The notes: generated from the letters alone by a model not told the origin. A stretch of DNA of 64,000 bases from Phlebotomus papatasi (GCF_024763615.1 NC_077222.1:39618001-39682000); one strand, 5' to 3'; positions 11,908 through 23,397 are shown, counted from the stretch's first letter. Program-made: numbers and translations.

Positions 11908-12635
11908 TGGGCATTATAGGCTACGTTGTACATTTTTGTTTACAAACACACAAACACCTTGCAATTTTCCCACTAGGTTAGGTGGGGTTGGTACCCCTTG
12001 TTGATCGTCGCCAGGTAGTGCGAACCTGGGTCGTCTATAATGTATAAGGGTAAAAAGTTTTGGTTTTGAATTTTACGACTGGTTGCCACCTGACGCCAGG
12101 TTACTAGTCATACCTGAATGGGTTTGAGGCTGTCTGTTGGCAAGTGCTCGCTCTTCCGCACTCGACCCTTTTGTGACAACCTAACCATCGCTATAAATCC
12201 CCATCCACCAAAATCTGAGCAATTATAGTTCAGATTGCAATGACGGGGTTTCCTTACGCCAGTCTCTAACCGAAAAATTTAGAATAGAGTCCAGGGCTGA
12301 CCAAAAAATAATTAAATTTGAATATTAATTTTAGACTAAATTCTTGACGTCTTAATATGTAATTATGGTTCTAAGAAACCTTTCTAAAATAACAAAGATT
12401 TAAAATAAAAAAAATATTTGTAGACAATTTTTTTTATTAAAAAAGAATTTCACAACATATTTAAGAGAAAAAATCAAAAAAAGGTATGTTTATGAAAATA
12501 CAATTTAAAAATACATTTAATACTTTTCTAATTGAAATAAGTTTGAGTACAGTTAAGAGTAAGGGGTTACGTAGGTTATGCAGACTAAAACATACCACGC
12601 TAAACAATAAAACACACCACGCTGATCCAATTTCG
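11908..12635. other. Intergenic spacer between convergent Gr B and Gr C
   Basis: Bases 11950-12300 are richer in GC than their surroundings and resemble no feature I know. The remainder is AT-rich and should include the 3' end of the Gr C transcript. No reading frame of interest. Confidence 0.4.
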
Positions 12636-15427
12636 TCAACCTATAAATTGGATGAATATCACTAAATATGTTGATATAGTTGCGGCTATCTAAAAGAAAG
12701 TACCAAATCAAATAAAATAAACACTTTGAAAAAAATCCTTACCGAAGTCAAAAGAGCCATATTGACTTTAAAAAATCCTCCACATGTTATATAAATTTTT
12801 TCATGTTGGATTTGCATTGAGACAGTCATTACAATATCGTGTACATCTGAATCATAATGATTAGGAATTTCTTGATTGATCTCATGAATTAGAGGAGGTG
12901 TCTTCATTGATTCGTTTTTGAGCATCTCACAAGAATACACGAAATTAACCAAAGTCACAAAACAGAGCAAAATAATAGTGATCATTCCTAAAAAAAAAAG
13001 TAGGTGAAGGCTTTCAGGCTTTCCGCACACTCTGGCTTCGAAGATTTCAATTTTTTTGCAAATCCTTTAATGAGCCCGATCACAAGTAGATTTTGATTCT
13101 TCAATAGTGTCTTGGATGAAAGGTAAATGGAACTCTATTTGCACAAAAAGTCGTTGAAGTTCGAAGAATTCAAATTCAATTTCGAATTTTCATACTAAAT
13201 TTTCGAACAAGGTGGGGAAAATTTATCAAATATCACACTAAAGAGCTGGCAAAAGAGTTACTCAGTGATTATGTAGTGATTAAATACTGGGGCAAGAAAA
13301 GTAAACGTCGTTGTTCTGTTTTTTTCCTCACAACAATGTGAAGACCGTCACATTTTGACACTTGAGCACTTCGAAATTCGAACAGGATGTACCTCAGCCA
13401 CCTTGCGGAATTATCAAGAAGTTAGAAAGTCTCTTTTTTGGATCTTCAAATAGATTTTCGAATTTTTCAAGATCTACTTCTGTACGGAAAGAATGCGTCT
13501 GATATTTTAATAAGCTAGATTTAGGGGGAACTGGGGTAGTAGTAAACAGGGGTAGTTGTAAACACTATGATTTTTTCCAATAATTTTAAGACTCCAGAGG
13601 ATAAAACCAATAAGCATTCATAGATACCATGGGGATGTATGTCCACAGATGAATTGGTCAATAAAATCCTAATACTTTAAAAATAAAAATCATTTTTCCC
13701 GAAAATGTTGATATTTCGATTATTTTGGTCATTTGGATTTCCACCTGGAAATTAAAAACTGTGTTTAATAATCGAAATGCAGCAATATCAGTTCTTTCCT
13801 ACATATTTTAGGATTATATTAATGCATTTACTAGAGAAATTGAGATCCTCATTTTTTTGAAAAAATTAATAATTGGTCAGAAAACAGCATTTGGGGTAGA
13901 TGTAAACAGGCAATTTCAATTTCACAAAGAGCGGGAAATTGACCTTCATGCGAAATGTCTAATTCATTGACTAAGAAAAAATTGGTGGCGCTGTGTTTAA
14001 TAAGAAGTCACATATTGTCAAAATATGGGGAAAATCCATTGAAAAATGTCTTTGATTTGCATGCTTTTAGTTTTTTTGCTATTTTAATATTCCTTGTAAA
14101 AATTGTAGTGATTTTTTGAAAAATAAACAGTCTTTATATATCACTTAAGTAATTAAAATAATTGAAAGTGGTGCAAAGTTAATTTCAAGAGTGGGAAAAA
14201 AAGGTGTTTACATCCTCCCCAGAAAGTGTTTACTTCTACCCCAGGTATTTTGTGAAAAGAGAAAAATGCACAGTGACACAAATTTTATTTTTATGGAAAA
14301 CTCAATTGTTTTCCAGCGTCCGCATTACCCTCGACGAATTGCCTATGCCCAAGGGTAAAACATGAGCTAAGAAAGATTTTCCAAAAAGTCACGGTGTCCT
14401 TGGAAAATCACCTCAAATTCGCATCTATTGAATATGGTTACATGTGCCCCAGTCTCCCCTAAGTCACACATTTCCTGAAGAACATTAATTAAGATTTATT
14501 AGGAGAATAAGGGAAAAATATGAAGTATTCGAAGCCACTATATGTGCAAAAAGCATTCTCGTAATTCAAATTTTACTCAAAATTAGATGGAATTCAAAAC
14601 TTACGGTTAATATACTCCAATTTTCCTTTACTGACCCAAATATAAATCCAATATGCTATGTTTGTTAGTAACAAAAAGTAATAAAGAAAATTAAGAGTTT
14701 GTGACCACTGGAAAATGGAATTAAGCTGCCTATTGAGTTTCCAAATAAGACCATGTCTAACTTTCAGAAAATTTATTTCACTGAGAAGATAATTTTTGCT
14801 ATATTTTTTAGCCATTGTTATAATCTCTCGAGTTTTCTCATTATAAAGTCTTACATGCATTCTGAGGATTTCCACGAAAATAAAATGCTTGAAAAAATAA
14901 AGTCTTCCACATTCTTGAGCGAAAAATAAGATGATTTCAAGTATTATCCACATGATTTCCAATTTTAAAAACCTGTTCATTAGAATTAACACGACTTTAT
15001 TTAGAATTGTTAAATACGTCAGAAACACTATTCTTTTCAACAATTTCTTCTTTAGACAGGCGTTTGCTGCCTGAATCTGTTTTCTGTCTCTTGAAAAAGT
15101 TTTCTCAATGGTCATAAGAATATTCCAAAACTTAAACTGTTTGTGCTTTGTGAAAAATGTCTCAAAGATCACACTAATTTGAATAAGAAATACTCCAAAA
15201 TATATAAGAAGATTGCGCGAGGATCTTTCAAATATAGTGAATTTTCCACTAAGTTTTGTGAAATACATAACAAAGGTAAACGGAACACAAACACAATAAA
15301 TTAAATTTAATATTACGATCAAAAATACAAATCTTTTCATATTTTTTGTCATAACTGGAGTTTGAAAAGTAATCCCGTAAATTTGAAGATAAACCATGAG
15401 AGGTTTTAGTAACTTAATTAGTTCCAT
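12636..15427 (-). CDS. Gustatory receptor (7tm_7), Gr C
   Basis: Minus-strand Gr-family receptor. Coding exons in order of transcription: 15427-14605, 12987-12743 and 12689-12636; intron phases 1 and 0; 373 residues. The start MELIKLLKP is shared with Gr D; the extra upstream codons begin with TTG and are rejected. Motifs: YGITFQTPVM, KVRHGLIWKLNRQLN, QIQHEKIYITCGGFF and the terminal TYLVIFIQF. What are separate exons 2 and 3 in A, B, E and G are one exon here, so the middle intron has been lost. Intron 1 is 1.6 kb against 61 bp in Gr D and holds two nested elements. Gr D, 1.3 kb upstream, is a close paralogue of identical length. Confidence 0.92.
13003..14550. mobile_element. Split MITE (GGCTTTCAGG family) in Gr C intron 1
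   Basis: The left piece, 13003 to about 13150, contains GAAGGCTTTCAGGCTTTCCG and CACTCTGGCTTCGAA. The right piece, about 14460-14550, contains AAGTCACACATTTCCTGAA and TTCGAAGCCA. Together they match the intact copy at 61496-61712. A second element (13522-14460) lies between them. Confidence 0.6.
13522..14460. mobile_element. Non-autonomous element, TIR AGGGGGAACTGGGG
   Basis: About 940 bp starting AGGGGGAACTGGGGTAGTAG and ending GTGCCCCAGTCTCCCCT. It sits inside the split MITE in Gr C intron 1. Subterminal GTTTAC- and CTACCCC-type repeats recur. There is no transposase frame. Confidence 0.65.
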
Positions 15428-16710
15428 TGTTGGATATTGAGTATCTCTTGGATTATTGTACGCAAATGTCAATGCTTTTTATTTGAATTTTTCTTCAATT
15501 AACCTAATGCAGTTTGGAGATTTTTTTTAATTAAAGTTTTTATTAAATTTAGTATTACAAAATTAATTTCTTAAGCTTAAAATATTTTCTCTTTATGTCG
15601 GTTGATTGTATTTGACATATATAATAGCAATTTTAATGGGTACAGTTGATCAATCGCATAGTATGGCCAATTTTTGGACAGCCATGACACATGTATAACA
15701 AGGAATTAAAAAAATATATTAGGGTAACTGTACCAAATATCGGCCAGCTCGCAATTTCGGTCACTTCTTTTGTTCCTCAATTTTCCATGATTTTTTTTTG
15801 TTTTTTTTTTCTAGAAGTTATATATGATGCAAGTGTCCCGGGTTCGAAAAAGACTTTGGAAGAATTCCAGAAAAACAAGGAACTGTGAGAATCAAGATAT
15901 CTGAAATATTACCCAAAGCTATGTCTATAGTTTGATTCATTTTAAAATGTATTAAGAGTGATTTTAGACAAAACAAAGACGACAAACTATCTAAAAGGTT
16001 CCAAGCAACACTCCATAAAACCTTATAGGGGTTACCAGAACGGGTGACGGAAGAGGAAGTTAGTATGCCTGGTTGAAAAGACTTCCCTAAGCTTTATTCC
16101 CTTGTCGAATTTCAGCTTTCTACCTCCTCTTAGAAAGGAGTTATAAGGTAAAGTGCCCCCATTTTGTATGGGGGCTACCAGAATGGAGGGTGGCGGGAAG
16201 GGGTGGTATGAATAAATAAAAAGTTTAAGTCATACAGTGAACCTATACCGAATTTTATCAAGATCACTTTAGCAGTTCTTGCGTAATTCACTGTCAAAAA
16301 AGCGATTTATAGGAAGGATAAAGATTTTTTTACAAGGACTCCCAGCGTTTATCGTTCTGGGTCTTGGAAATTTTTTAATCTCAAATCAGTATCTACAAGA
16401 TACGCCTATTCTCATCTCTGTATAAAAGATGAACGAACGCCCTCATGCTCATACTTTTACCATTCTTCGTTGTAGGAAATAGTTTTTATGCTCTAGAACT
16501 TTTTCTCCCTGGTAGAGCATTGGTCCCAGAACAAAAGTTGTTACCATACAATTCAGACAATTCAGATATGTAGTTGACAAATAAAAGTTTGAAACAATAT
16601 ATATGTAGATGCTATTATAAAAATTGAAACACAAGTTGGATCTTTTATTGATCTTTAGATTAATCTTGAATTATTAAAAATTTACTTGAAATTAGACAAA
16701 CTACGCTAAT
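15428..16710. other. Spacer between Gr C and Gr D
   Basis: Non-coding; it should hold the promoter of Gr C and the 3' end of Gr D. Bases 16020-16330 form a slightly GC-richer block with GGGGGCTACCAGAATGG-like repeats, vaguely similar in style to the 1.8-kb element family. Confidence 0.35.
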
Positions 16711-17947
16711 TCAACCCATGAATTGGATGAATATCACTAAATATGTTGATATAGTTGCAATAATCTAAAAGAAAGTATCAAATTAAACAAGATAAAACAC
16801 CTTGAAAAAAATTCTTACCGAAGTCAAAAGAGTCATGTCGACTTTAAAAAATCCTCCACACGTTATATAAATTTCTTCGTGGTGTATTTGCATTGAGACA
16901 GCCATAACGGTATTGTGAAAATCCGTGTCATACGGATTAGGTACTTCCTGCTTGATCTCATGAATCAAAGGAAGAGTCTTCATTGTCTCTCTTTTGAGCA
17001 TTTCACAGGAGTATACCAAATTAACCAAAGTCACAACAAAGAGTGAAATGTTAGTGCACATGCCTAAAAAATTTAATACCAATTCTAAATTATTATTTCA
17101 AATTAGTTTTTATTCAATACATACGAGTAATGTACGGCATTTTTCCTTTACTGACCCCAAAATAAATCCAATATACTGTGTTTGTTAGTAACAAAAAGTA
17201 ATAAAGAAAATTGAGAGTTTGTGACCACTGGAAAATGGAATTAAGCTGCCTGTTGAGTTTCCAGATAAGACCATGTCTAACTTTCAGAAAATTTATTTCA
17301 CTGAGAAGATAATTTTTGCTATGTTTTTTAGCCATTGTTATAATCTGTCGAGTTTTCTCATTATAAAGTCTTACATGCATTCTGAGGATTTCCACGAAAA
17401 GGAAATGCTTGAAAAAATAAAGCCTTCCACATTCTTGAACCACAAAAACAATGGCATCAACTCTCATATACATGACTTCCAAATTTAAAAGCCTATTTGT
17501 TATAATTAATAAAACTTTACATAGGATTGTGAAACATGTTAGTATCAATAGTCTCCTAGATAATTTCTTCTTTAAACAATAATTTGCATCCTGAATCTGT
17601 TTTCTGTCTCTCGAAAAAGTCTTGTCAATGGTCATAAGAGTATTCCAAAACTTAAATTGTTTGTGCTTTGTAGAAAACGTCTCAAAGATCACACTAATGT
17701 GGATAATGAATACTCCAAAATAAATAATAAGATTTCGCAAGGATTTCTCAGACATGTTAAATTTTCCACTAAATTTTGTGAAATATATAACAAAAACAGA
17801 CAAAGCACAAGTAGAATAAATTAAATTTAACACTATGCTCAAAATTACAAATCTTTTCATCTTTTTTGTGATAACCGGTGTTTGAAAAGTTATCCCGTAA
17901 ATTTGAAGATAAACCATGAGAGGTTTTAGTAACTTATCTAGTTCCAT
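16711..17947 (-). CDS. Gustatory receptor (7tm_7), Gr D
   Basis: Minus-strand Gr-family receptor. Coding exons: 17947-17125, 17063-16819 and 16764-16711; intron phases 1 and 0; 373 residues, exactly the length of Gr C. The start MELDKLLKP matches the paralogues; an in-frame ATG at 17971 would add eight residues, but its counterpart in Gr C is not ATG. Motifs: YGITFQTPVI, KVRHGLIWKLNRQLN, QIHHEEIYITCGGFF and TYLVIFIQF. The middle intron is missing as in Gr C. The 3' part of exon 1 is almost identical to Gr C at DNA level, while the stretch just before it is clearly diverged. Confidence 0.92.
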
Positions 17948-18264
17948 TGTTGAATATTGAGTGTTTTGCATTGCGTGTTATACTTTATCAATACTTCTCA
18001 TTTCAACTTGTTTTCATCAGCTTAATGCATTCATTTGTTAATTTTTTATCTGACTAGTATAGAATTATGTTAATTGGCACGAGATATTTTCTCTAAATGT
18101 CGTTTAATTGTTATCCACTCATTGACTATTTGTTGATAGCAAATTAAACAGGCTGTTTTGCAGAATGCTCGACTTCCAAACTTAGTATTTATACCTCAAA
18201 AGTATAATTAATAATGACACATTATCTGTAACTAAATAAGGCACTACTATTATTTTGAGTCGGT

Positions 18265-18572
18265 GGCAGCCAAAATCCCGAACACCAAAATCCCGAAAAG
18301 GCCAAAATCCCGAAAGCCAAAATCCCGAAAGCCAAAATCCTGAATGTTCAAAATCGTGAAAGGGATGAAATTATATGGAGGAAAATGTTTAGAATAATTT
18401 CCCAAGACATGGAAGATTTCCCCTTGCCTCCAGCAAGCGCAGGTGCAATCGTGGGAGTAGCTATGACATTTTAAAAATTCGGGATTTTGGCTTTCGGGAT
18501 TTTGGCCCATTCAGGATTTTGGCGTTCGGGATTTTGGCTTTCGGGATTCTGGCTTTCGGGATTTTGACCGGG
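18265..18572. mobile_element. Foldback element with tandem-repeat arms, copy 1
   Basis: The left arm is repeats of AAAATCCCGAAAGCC and the right arm is the inverse, GGGATTTTGGCTTTC repeats. They enclose an about 130-bp core containing AATTTCCCAAGACATGG and GGGAGTAGCTATGACA. The right end reads GATTTTGACCGGGAC. Other copies lie at 18993-19572, 27401-27772 and 63786-64000. Confidence 0.85.
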
Positions 18573-18992
18573 ACTCTTTTGAGTAAACCTTAATTTGTTA
18601 ATATCTTGACCGATTTAATTCGGTTCAAAACCAAATTTAACAGGGCCTCAAATACCATTCCAACGAATCCAAATTTTCCTTAATCCAATCTTTCATCTTG
18701 AAAACACTTTATTATAGGAATAATAGGGAATGATCCAAAGAGATCTTATCAAATAGAAAACCTAAAAAAATTACAAATCTTATGTATTGTAGCCAGTCTC
18801 AAGCTCTAAATAGTCTAAACAGATGCAAAACCTAAGTTATTATAAGCTTAAATTACTTTTCCAACTTATTTATTGCATTATGATTGGCGCAGGTGATTTT
18901 ATTGGTGTTTACAATGAAAAACTTAAATTAAAATGAAGGCTGAGAATAACGATTTATCCATAAGTGATTTTTATGGTCCCCATAAAAATGAG

Positions 18993-19572
18993 GACCAAAA
19001 TCCCGAAAGCCAATATCCCGCAAATCCAAAATCTCAAAAATGCTACAATCCCGAAGTCCAAACTCCTGTAAGTTAAAATCCCGAATAGGCAAAATTCCGA
19101 AAGCCAAAATCCCGAAAAGCCAAAATCTCGAAAACTAAAATCACGAACACGAAAATCTCGAAAGTCAAAATCCCGAAAGTGAAAATCCCAAAAGAGTCAA
19201 AATCCTGAAGTCTTAAAAGTGTCATAGCTACACTCGGAACTGCACCCCCGCTTATTAGAGGCAAAAGCAAATGCTCTGTATTTTGGTAAATTCTTCCACA
19301 TATCATCCTCTGTATAGTTTTGTCCTTTTCAATATTTTGACAATTTTGAGGATTTTGGCTTTTTGCGATTTTGATCCATTCGGGTCTTCGTCCCATTCTG
19401 GATTTTGGCTTTCGGGATTTCAACCTAATTGTGAATTTTGGATTTTCAGAATTTTGGCTTTTCAGGATTTTAACCCACTCGAGAATTAAAACCATTCGGG
19501 ATTTTGTCTCTCGGGAATTCTGGCTTTTCAGAATTTTGGCTTTCCGAATTTTGACTTCCGGAATTTTGGCCG
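18993..19572. mobile_element. Foldback element with tandem-repeat arms, copy 2
   Basis: Longest and most diverged copy. Arms of about 220 bp each contain degenerate 15-16-bp CCGAAAGCCAAAAT units. The core GTGTCATAGCTACACTCGG is inverted relative to copy 1. Open frames through the arms translate into Ser/Asn/Gln- or Phe/Gly/Ile-rich low-complexity peptides and are not genes. Confidence 0.85.
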
Positions 19573-19983
19573 ACACCGCTTTTGAGATACAGCGCCTAAG
19601 TCATGAGTTCAAGCATTCAGCAAAGCATGGGACGCTTTGCCAATCCTAGTCTTATCTGCTTCTTATTCTTTACATAAAAGTATCAAAAAATTATCCAGTA
19701 GATTTTTATCTCGATTAAATACAATCCTACTTAGCTGAGATTGTGAAAAACTTTAGTGAATTAGAAAAATAGTTTAATGTTCTTTCGAGAAATACAGTTT
19801 AATTGGTTAAACCCCCTGAAATTACAACAATTATGTCATCTTCGCTTGATAGTAATTATTTCGATTACAATTGTTTAAAAAAAAACATCATATAGCAATG
19901 ATTAGAAAATCAATATAGTTTGAACATGTAATTGTTCCTCATACAAAAATGCTAATTTATTTGTGTCGGAATCCTCAGAGGAA

Positions 19984-21290
19984 ATGGATCTCATTCGCAT
20001 TTTCAATTTCCATCTGACTTTTTTTAGAATATTTGGAATTTGTATTCAAACTCCCGGAATGTCTCGTCGAACTAAAATATTAGCTTGTTCTAGTGCAATA
20101 ATCAGTGTCATTTTTGTCTCAATACTTTTTCCAATCTCTTATATCGTCATTAAACCTACTAAGGCAAATGCATTTATTAATTTCATTCAAGGAGTAGGTC
20201 TTATGTCTATTCATTTAGCTACGAGCATTGAAACATTATTCACTCGAAATCAACAAATAAGATTCTGGAATTGTCTGAAAAAAATAGAAAAACTCTATCC
20301 GCATAATTTCGAGGAGATTCAGAACAAATATCAAGCTTTGAAACGAACAACTGAGAAAAATTTTTGGATTTTTGTAATAACTTCAATTATAATTGAGGTA
20401 GTTTTTTCATATTTCATGTTTTCTTCAAATGATTTAAAAGCGGATTGGCTGAAAAATGCTGCCATAGCATGGGCAATGTATATTATTTCTGTACTAATTG
20501 GAAGAATTCGCTACTTGAGTCATTTTTTTGTTGTAGGAATTCTCAAAATTCACTTAGAACTGTTTAATAATTCGATTCTCAGCCTAAAAAGAAATTTAAG
20601 ATTGACTCAAACAGATCAAATCGTTCATGAATTAAACAGAATTAAATTTCGTCACAATTTTATTTGGGAAATGTCGATGAATATCAATATTTGCCATCAG
20701 TGGTCACAATTCATCAACGTTCTTGTAAATTTTTTTCAAATAACAAGTCTCTGCTATTATGTATATTACTTTATAGTGAATAATTCTTTTATACGAATAA
20801 TTCGTAAGTTAAATACTTTGTAGCTACAAAAAAAAGTTTATTTAGACAACATATCTTACAGCACTATCTGTATGCTATACTCTGTTGATTTGGAATATTT
20901 ACACTCTGGCAAAATTAGGCGATGATGTCCAGAAAGCAGGGATTAAATCAGCAACACTTTTACATGAGATACTGAAAATAAATCAAGATCATCTCGAGAA
21001 CAAATTTCTAAATAATTGTGTGAGTAGTAATAGACTCTTTTAATAAATTTAGCTGAAACTAAAATTTTCCTAAATTTCAGATAGTTAATCTGTCTCTTCA
21101 AATTCATCATGAAAAAATCATTGTAACCTTTGGAAAAATTTTCACACTTAATAATGGATTTCTAGCCAAAGTAAATAATAATTTTAATTTAAGTAAAAGC
21201 TTGCTGTCCAATTTTAAAAATTTTCACTTTCAGTTGACTGCGACAATTGCAACCTACATAGTGATTCTGATTCAAATTTTCATAGATTAA
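19984..21290 (+). CDS. Gustatory receptor (7tm_7), Gr E
   Basis: Predicted Gr-family chemoreceptor. Coding exons: 19984-20803, 20862-21019, 21081-21170 and 21234-21290; intron phases 1, 0, 0; 374 residues. The start MDLIRIF is the first ATG and aligns with the family; the upstream extension begins with GTG. Exon 2 begins after the acceptor TATCTTACAG. Motifs: FRIFGICIQTPGM, KFRHNFIWEMSMNIN, LQIHHEKIIVTFGKIFTLN and the terminal TYIVILIQI, a slightly altered version of the family signature. Its four-exon structure matches A, B and G. A TTAATAAAATAG stretch right after the stop could supply the poly(A) signal. Confidence 0.92.
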
Positions 21291-21343
21291 TGATGGTTAA
21301 TAAAATAGATGTGATAAGAAGGAATCACACCTAATTAACCATT

Positions 21344-21411
21344 AGGGGAATGTTGGCATGGTTCGCACAGAGTGAACCTTCAAACAACGCAAATTTTCTC
21401 TTTGCTTGCAA
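21344..21411. mobile_element. Half copy of the GAATGTTGGCATGG MITE
   Basis: Starts AGGGGAATGTTGGCATGGTT and runs through CAGAGTGAACCTTCAAAC to the CTCTTTGCTTGCAAA internal motif, then loses similarity. Only the left end survives. Confidence 0.75.
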
Positions 21412-21671
21412 ATAATTTTGTGGAGAATTCTCAGTTGATTTCATAAAAATAAATTAATTATTGTCTATTAATAAATGAGAAATGATTGTCAATTGAACAA
21501 GTACCAAAGGTAGTTTCTTTTGCTTAGTTTTAATTAATGGTTGCAATTTCAATTCCAATTACACTATCAAAGAACCAATGTAGAGGAATTTCGCCTTTCA
21601 ACAAATTACATACATAATAAATACTACAATTAGCAAAAACTTCTATTATTCTGCTTATTAAATTTCCCATC

Positions 21672-21735
21672 TTCTTTTATGCTATTGCGACAATTGCTGG
21701 CTTATGTGATCATCACGAGTGAATACTTCTATAAC
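21672..21735 (+). pseudogene. Possible remnant of a Gr last exon
   Basis: The sequence ATTGCGACAATTGCTGGCTTATGTGATCATC, read around a small frame change, resembles the last Gr exon (compare MIAAIATYLVIFIQF in Gr A). No other exon of the same gene is visible. It would be the 3' end of a decayed Gr between E and F. Weak evidence. Confidence 0.3.
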
Positions 21736-21992
21736 TCTATTGGAGTTCAGTGAATTTTGCATTACTCGTATAGTGCCTCAGGTGAAGATGTTATTAAAAA
21801 ATATTAATCAATGTAAGCAATAAAAGTCACAATGAAATCCATTAAATAAATTGCATCATTATCGATCTTTACTCCGAAAGGCATTTTCAAGTAATTTCTA
21901 TGAGCACTCAACATAGTGCAAGATTCACTTTATAACTTTATTTGAAAATATATTACTTCATAAAGTTTTCCTGTTTTACGCAGTTTGAAAAG

Positions 21993-22490
21993 ATGTTGGT
22001 GCTTCTAAAATATCTAACCTTTCATTTAGGATTCGTAAGACTTTTTGGAGTATGTTTGCAAACTCCCTGGATAACCAATCGAGAGAAAATTTTTACTTAC
22101 GGATTTGTCATTTTAAGTTTCATGCTAACGCCGATTTTTATAGCATTTACCATATAGATTGGAATTAAATCAATAGGTGTTCATGTTCAAACATCAAGTG
22201 AAATTATAGAAATCTATCAGGTTCTTTTTATATTCATAAATGGATTATTCATAATCTTGAAGACCTTTATAGCCAAACACCACCAAAATAAGTTTTGGTT
22301 TTTTAACAAAAAGATTAAAAATTTGTTTTTAAATAACATTCTGGATTTTGAAAACCATTGTCAGCTTCTATCTAAAGCTCTTAAAAAAGAAATTTTACGT
22401 AATTTTCTTCAGTCCCTTTACCATTGAATATGCACTAGTTCTTATATTCTACAATTTTCGACACTCAATAAGAATTAATAACATTTGACT
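21993..22490 (+). pseudogene. Gustatory receptor pseudogene, Gr F
   Basis: Starts ATG with MLVLLKYL and continues with the family N-terminus (VRLFGVCLQTPWITNREK). A TAG at 22155-22157 interrupts the frame. The same frame then runs on for about 89 codons with typical Gr exon 1 features, such as an FIAKHHQNKFWFFNKKI segment matching FTRNSQLRFWYYVKKI of Gr B. Near 22405 a frameshift occurs: the original frame stops at 22425, whereas the +1 frame goes on with FTIEYALVLIFYNF, the next membrane segment. Similarity ends near 22490; the second half of exon 1 and exons 2-4 are absent. A nonsense codon, a frameshift and a 3' truncation make function very unlikely. Confidence 0.85.
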
Positions 22491-22737
22491 GAAACTTTAA
22501 AAAACAAATTGAATTTTTTTTTTTGAAATTTACTGTATCGATTATTTTATTTATATTTCTTATTCAAAGCTATGTTTGAAAAAATATTTTTGAAATTCTG
22601 AGACTTTTTTTTTTAAATATTTGCATATTTAATTACAAAAAAGCAATTTTTAATTAAAGATATGTAGAAAATTATTCTTGTGTAATAGTATATATTATTA
22701 AAATCTATTTTCATAATATACATTACAAAATAATTAT

Positions 22738-22960
22738 TAGGGGGAAGTGGGGCACATTTGAAAGTAGGGTACCTTTGAAATTGGGATTTTTCACTTATGT
22801 TTAAGTGGAATTAAGCCATATCATAATGTAATTTAGCTTCTCAATATGTTTGTGCACCTAAATTATATCACGATAAGACTCAATTTTTTTTTTAAAAATA
22901 GGTGAAAAATCGCAATTTCAAGGATGCCCCGCTTTCAAAGGTGCCCCACTTCCCTCTACT
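22738..22960. mobile_element. MITE, TIR AGGGGGAAGTGGGGCACC, copy 1
   Basis: The left end reads AGGGGGAAGTGGGGCACATT and the right end GTGCCCCACTTCCCTCT. TIRs of about 50 bp include TTTGAAATTGGGATTTTTCAC. Other copies are at 23953-24138, 43431-43642 and 61733-61920. Confidence 0.85.
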
Positions 22961-23180
22961 TTCATTTTTACAAGTATTTTTTTTATTAAATAGGGGAGGG
23001 TGGGACACTTTCACCCCTAAATTGCAAATTAAATTTTGAGGTCGATTATTTATAAAAAATGCAAACTGGAACTTAGTATATACTGTGAGTTACAGGGATT
23101 AGAATTACTAAAAAATAGTAACACTTATCCTTCAATTTAATTGGTGTACTGGCAAAACACGTAAAAATGGATCAGTTTAC

Positions 23181-23397
23181 AGGAAAGAACGCTACCTTCG
23201 GACGAGTCAAGCTTCGGACAAATGAATTTTTTTCTATGATCTTAACGAATTTGACCCATGGATCTTTTCGGGAAATTTGATGATCTGGACGAACTATTAA
23301 AGAAAATTATTATAGCAGGTCAAACTTATTAAAATCATATTGAAAAAATTAATTGTTCGAAGCTTGAGTCGTCCGAAGGTAGCGCGCTTTCCCCTAT
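23181..23397. mobile_element. MITE, TIR GCGCGCTACCTTCGGACGA, copy 1
   Basis: The left end has GAACGCTACCTTCGGACGAG and the right end CGTCCGAAGGTAGCGCGC then TTTCCCCTA. The roughly 215-bp unit recurs intact at 48634-48845, partly at 34985-35153, and split by another insertion at 62589-63766. Confidence 0.85.

Noticed and set aside
18265..18572. CRISPR-like regular repeats
   Set aside because: Units are about 15 bp without unique spacers, in inverted arms, in an insect genome.
18250..19649. Several open frames on both strands over the foldback arms
   Set aside because: They translate the 15-bp repeat into low-complexity peptides (Ser-Gln-Asn-Pro or Phe-Gly-Ile-Leu rich) on both strands; a by-product of repeats lacking stops.
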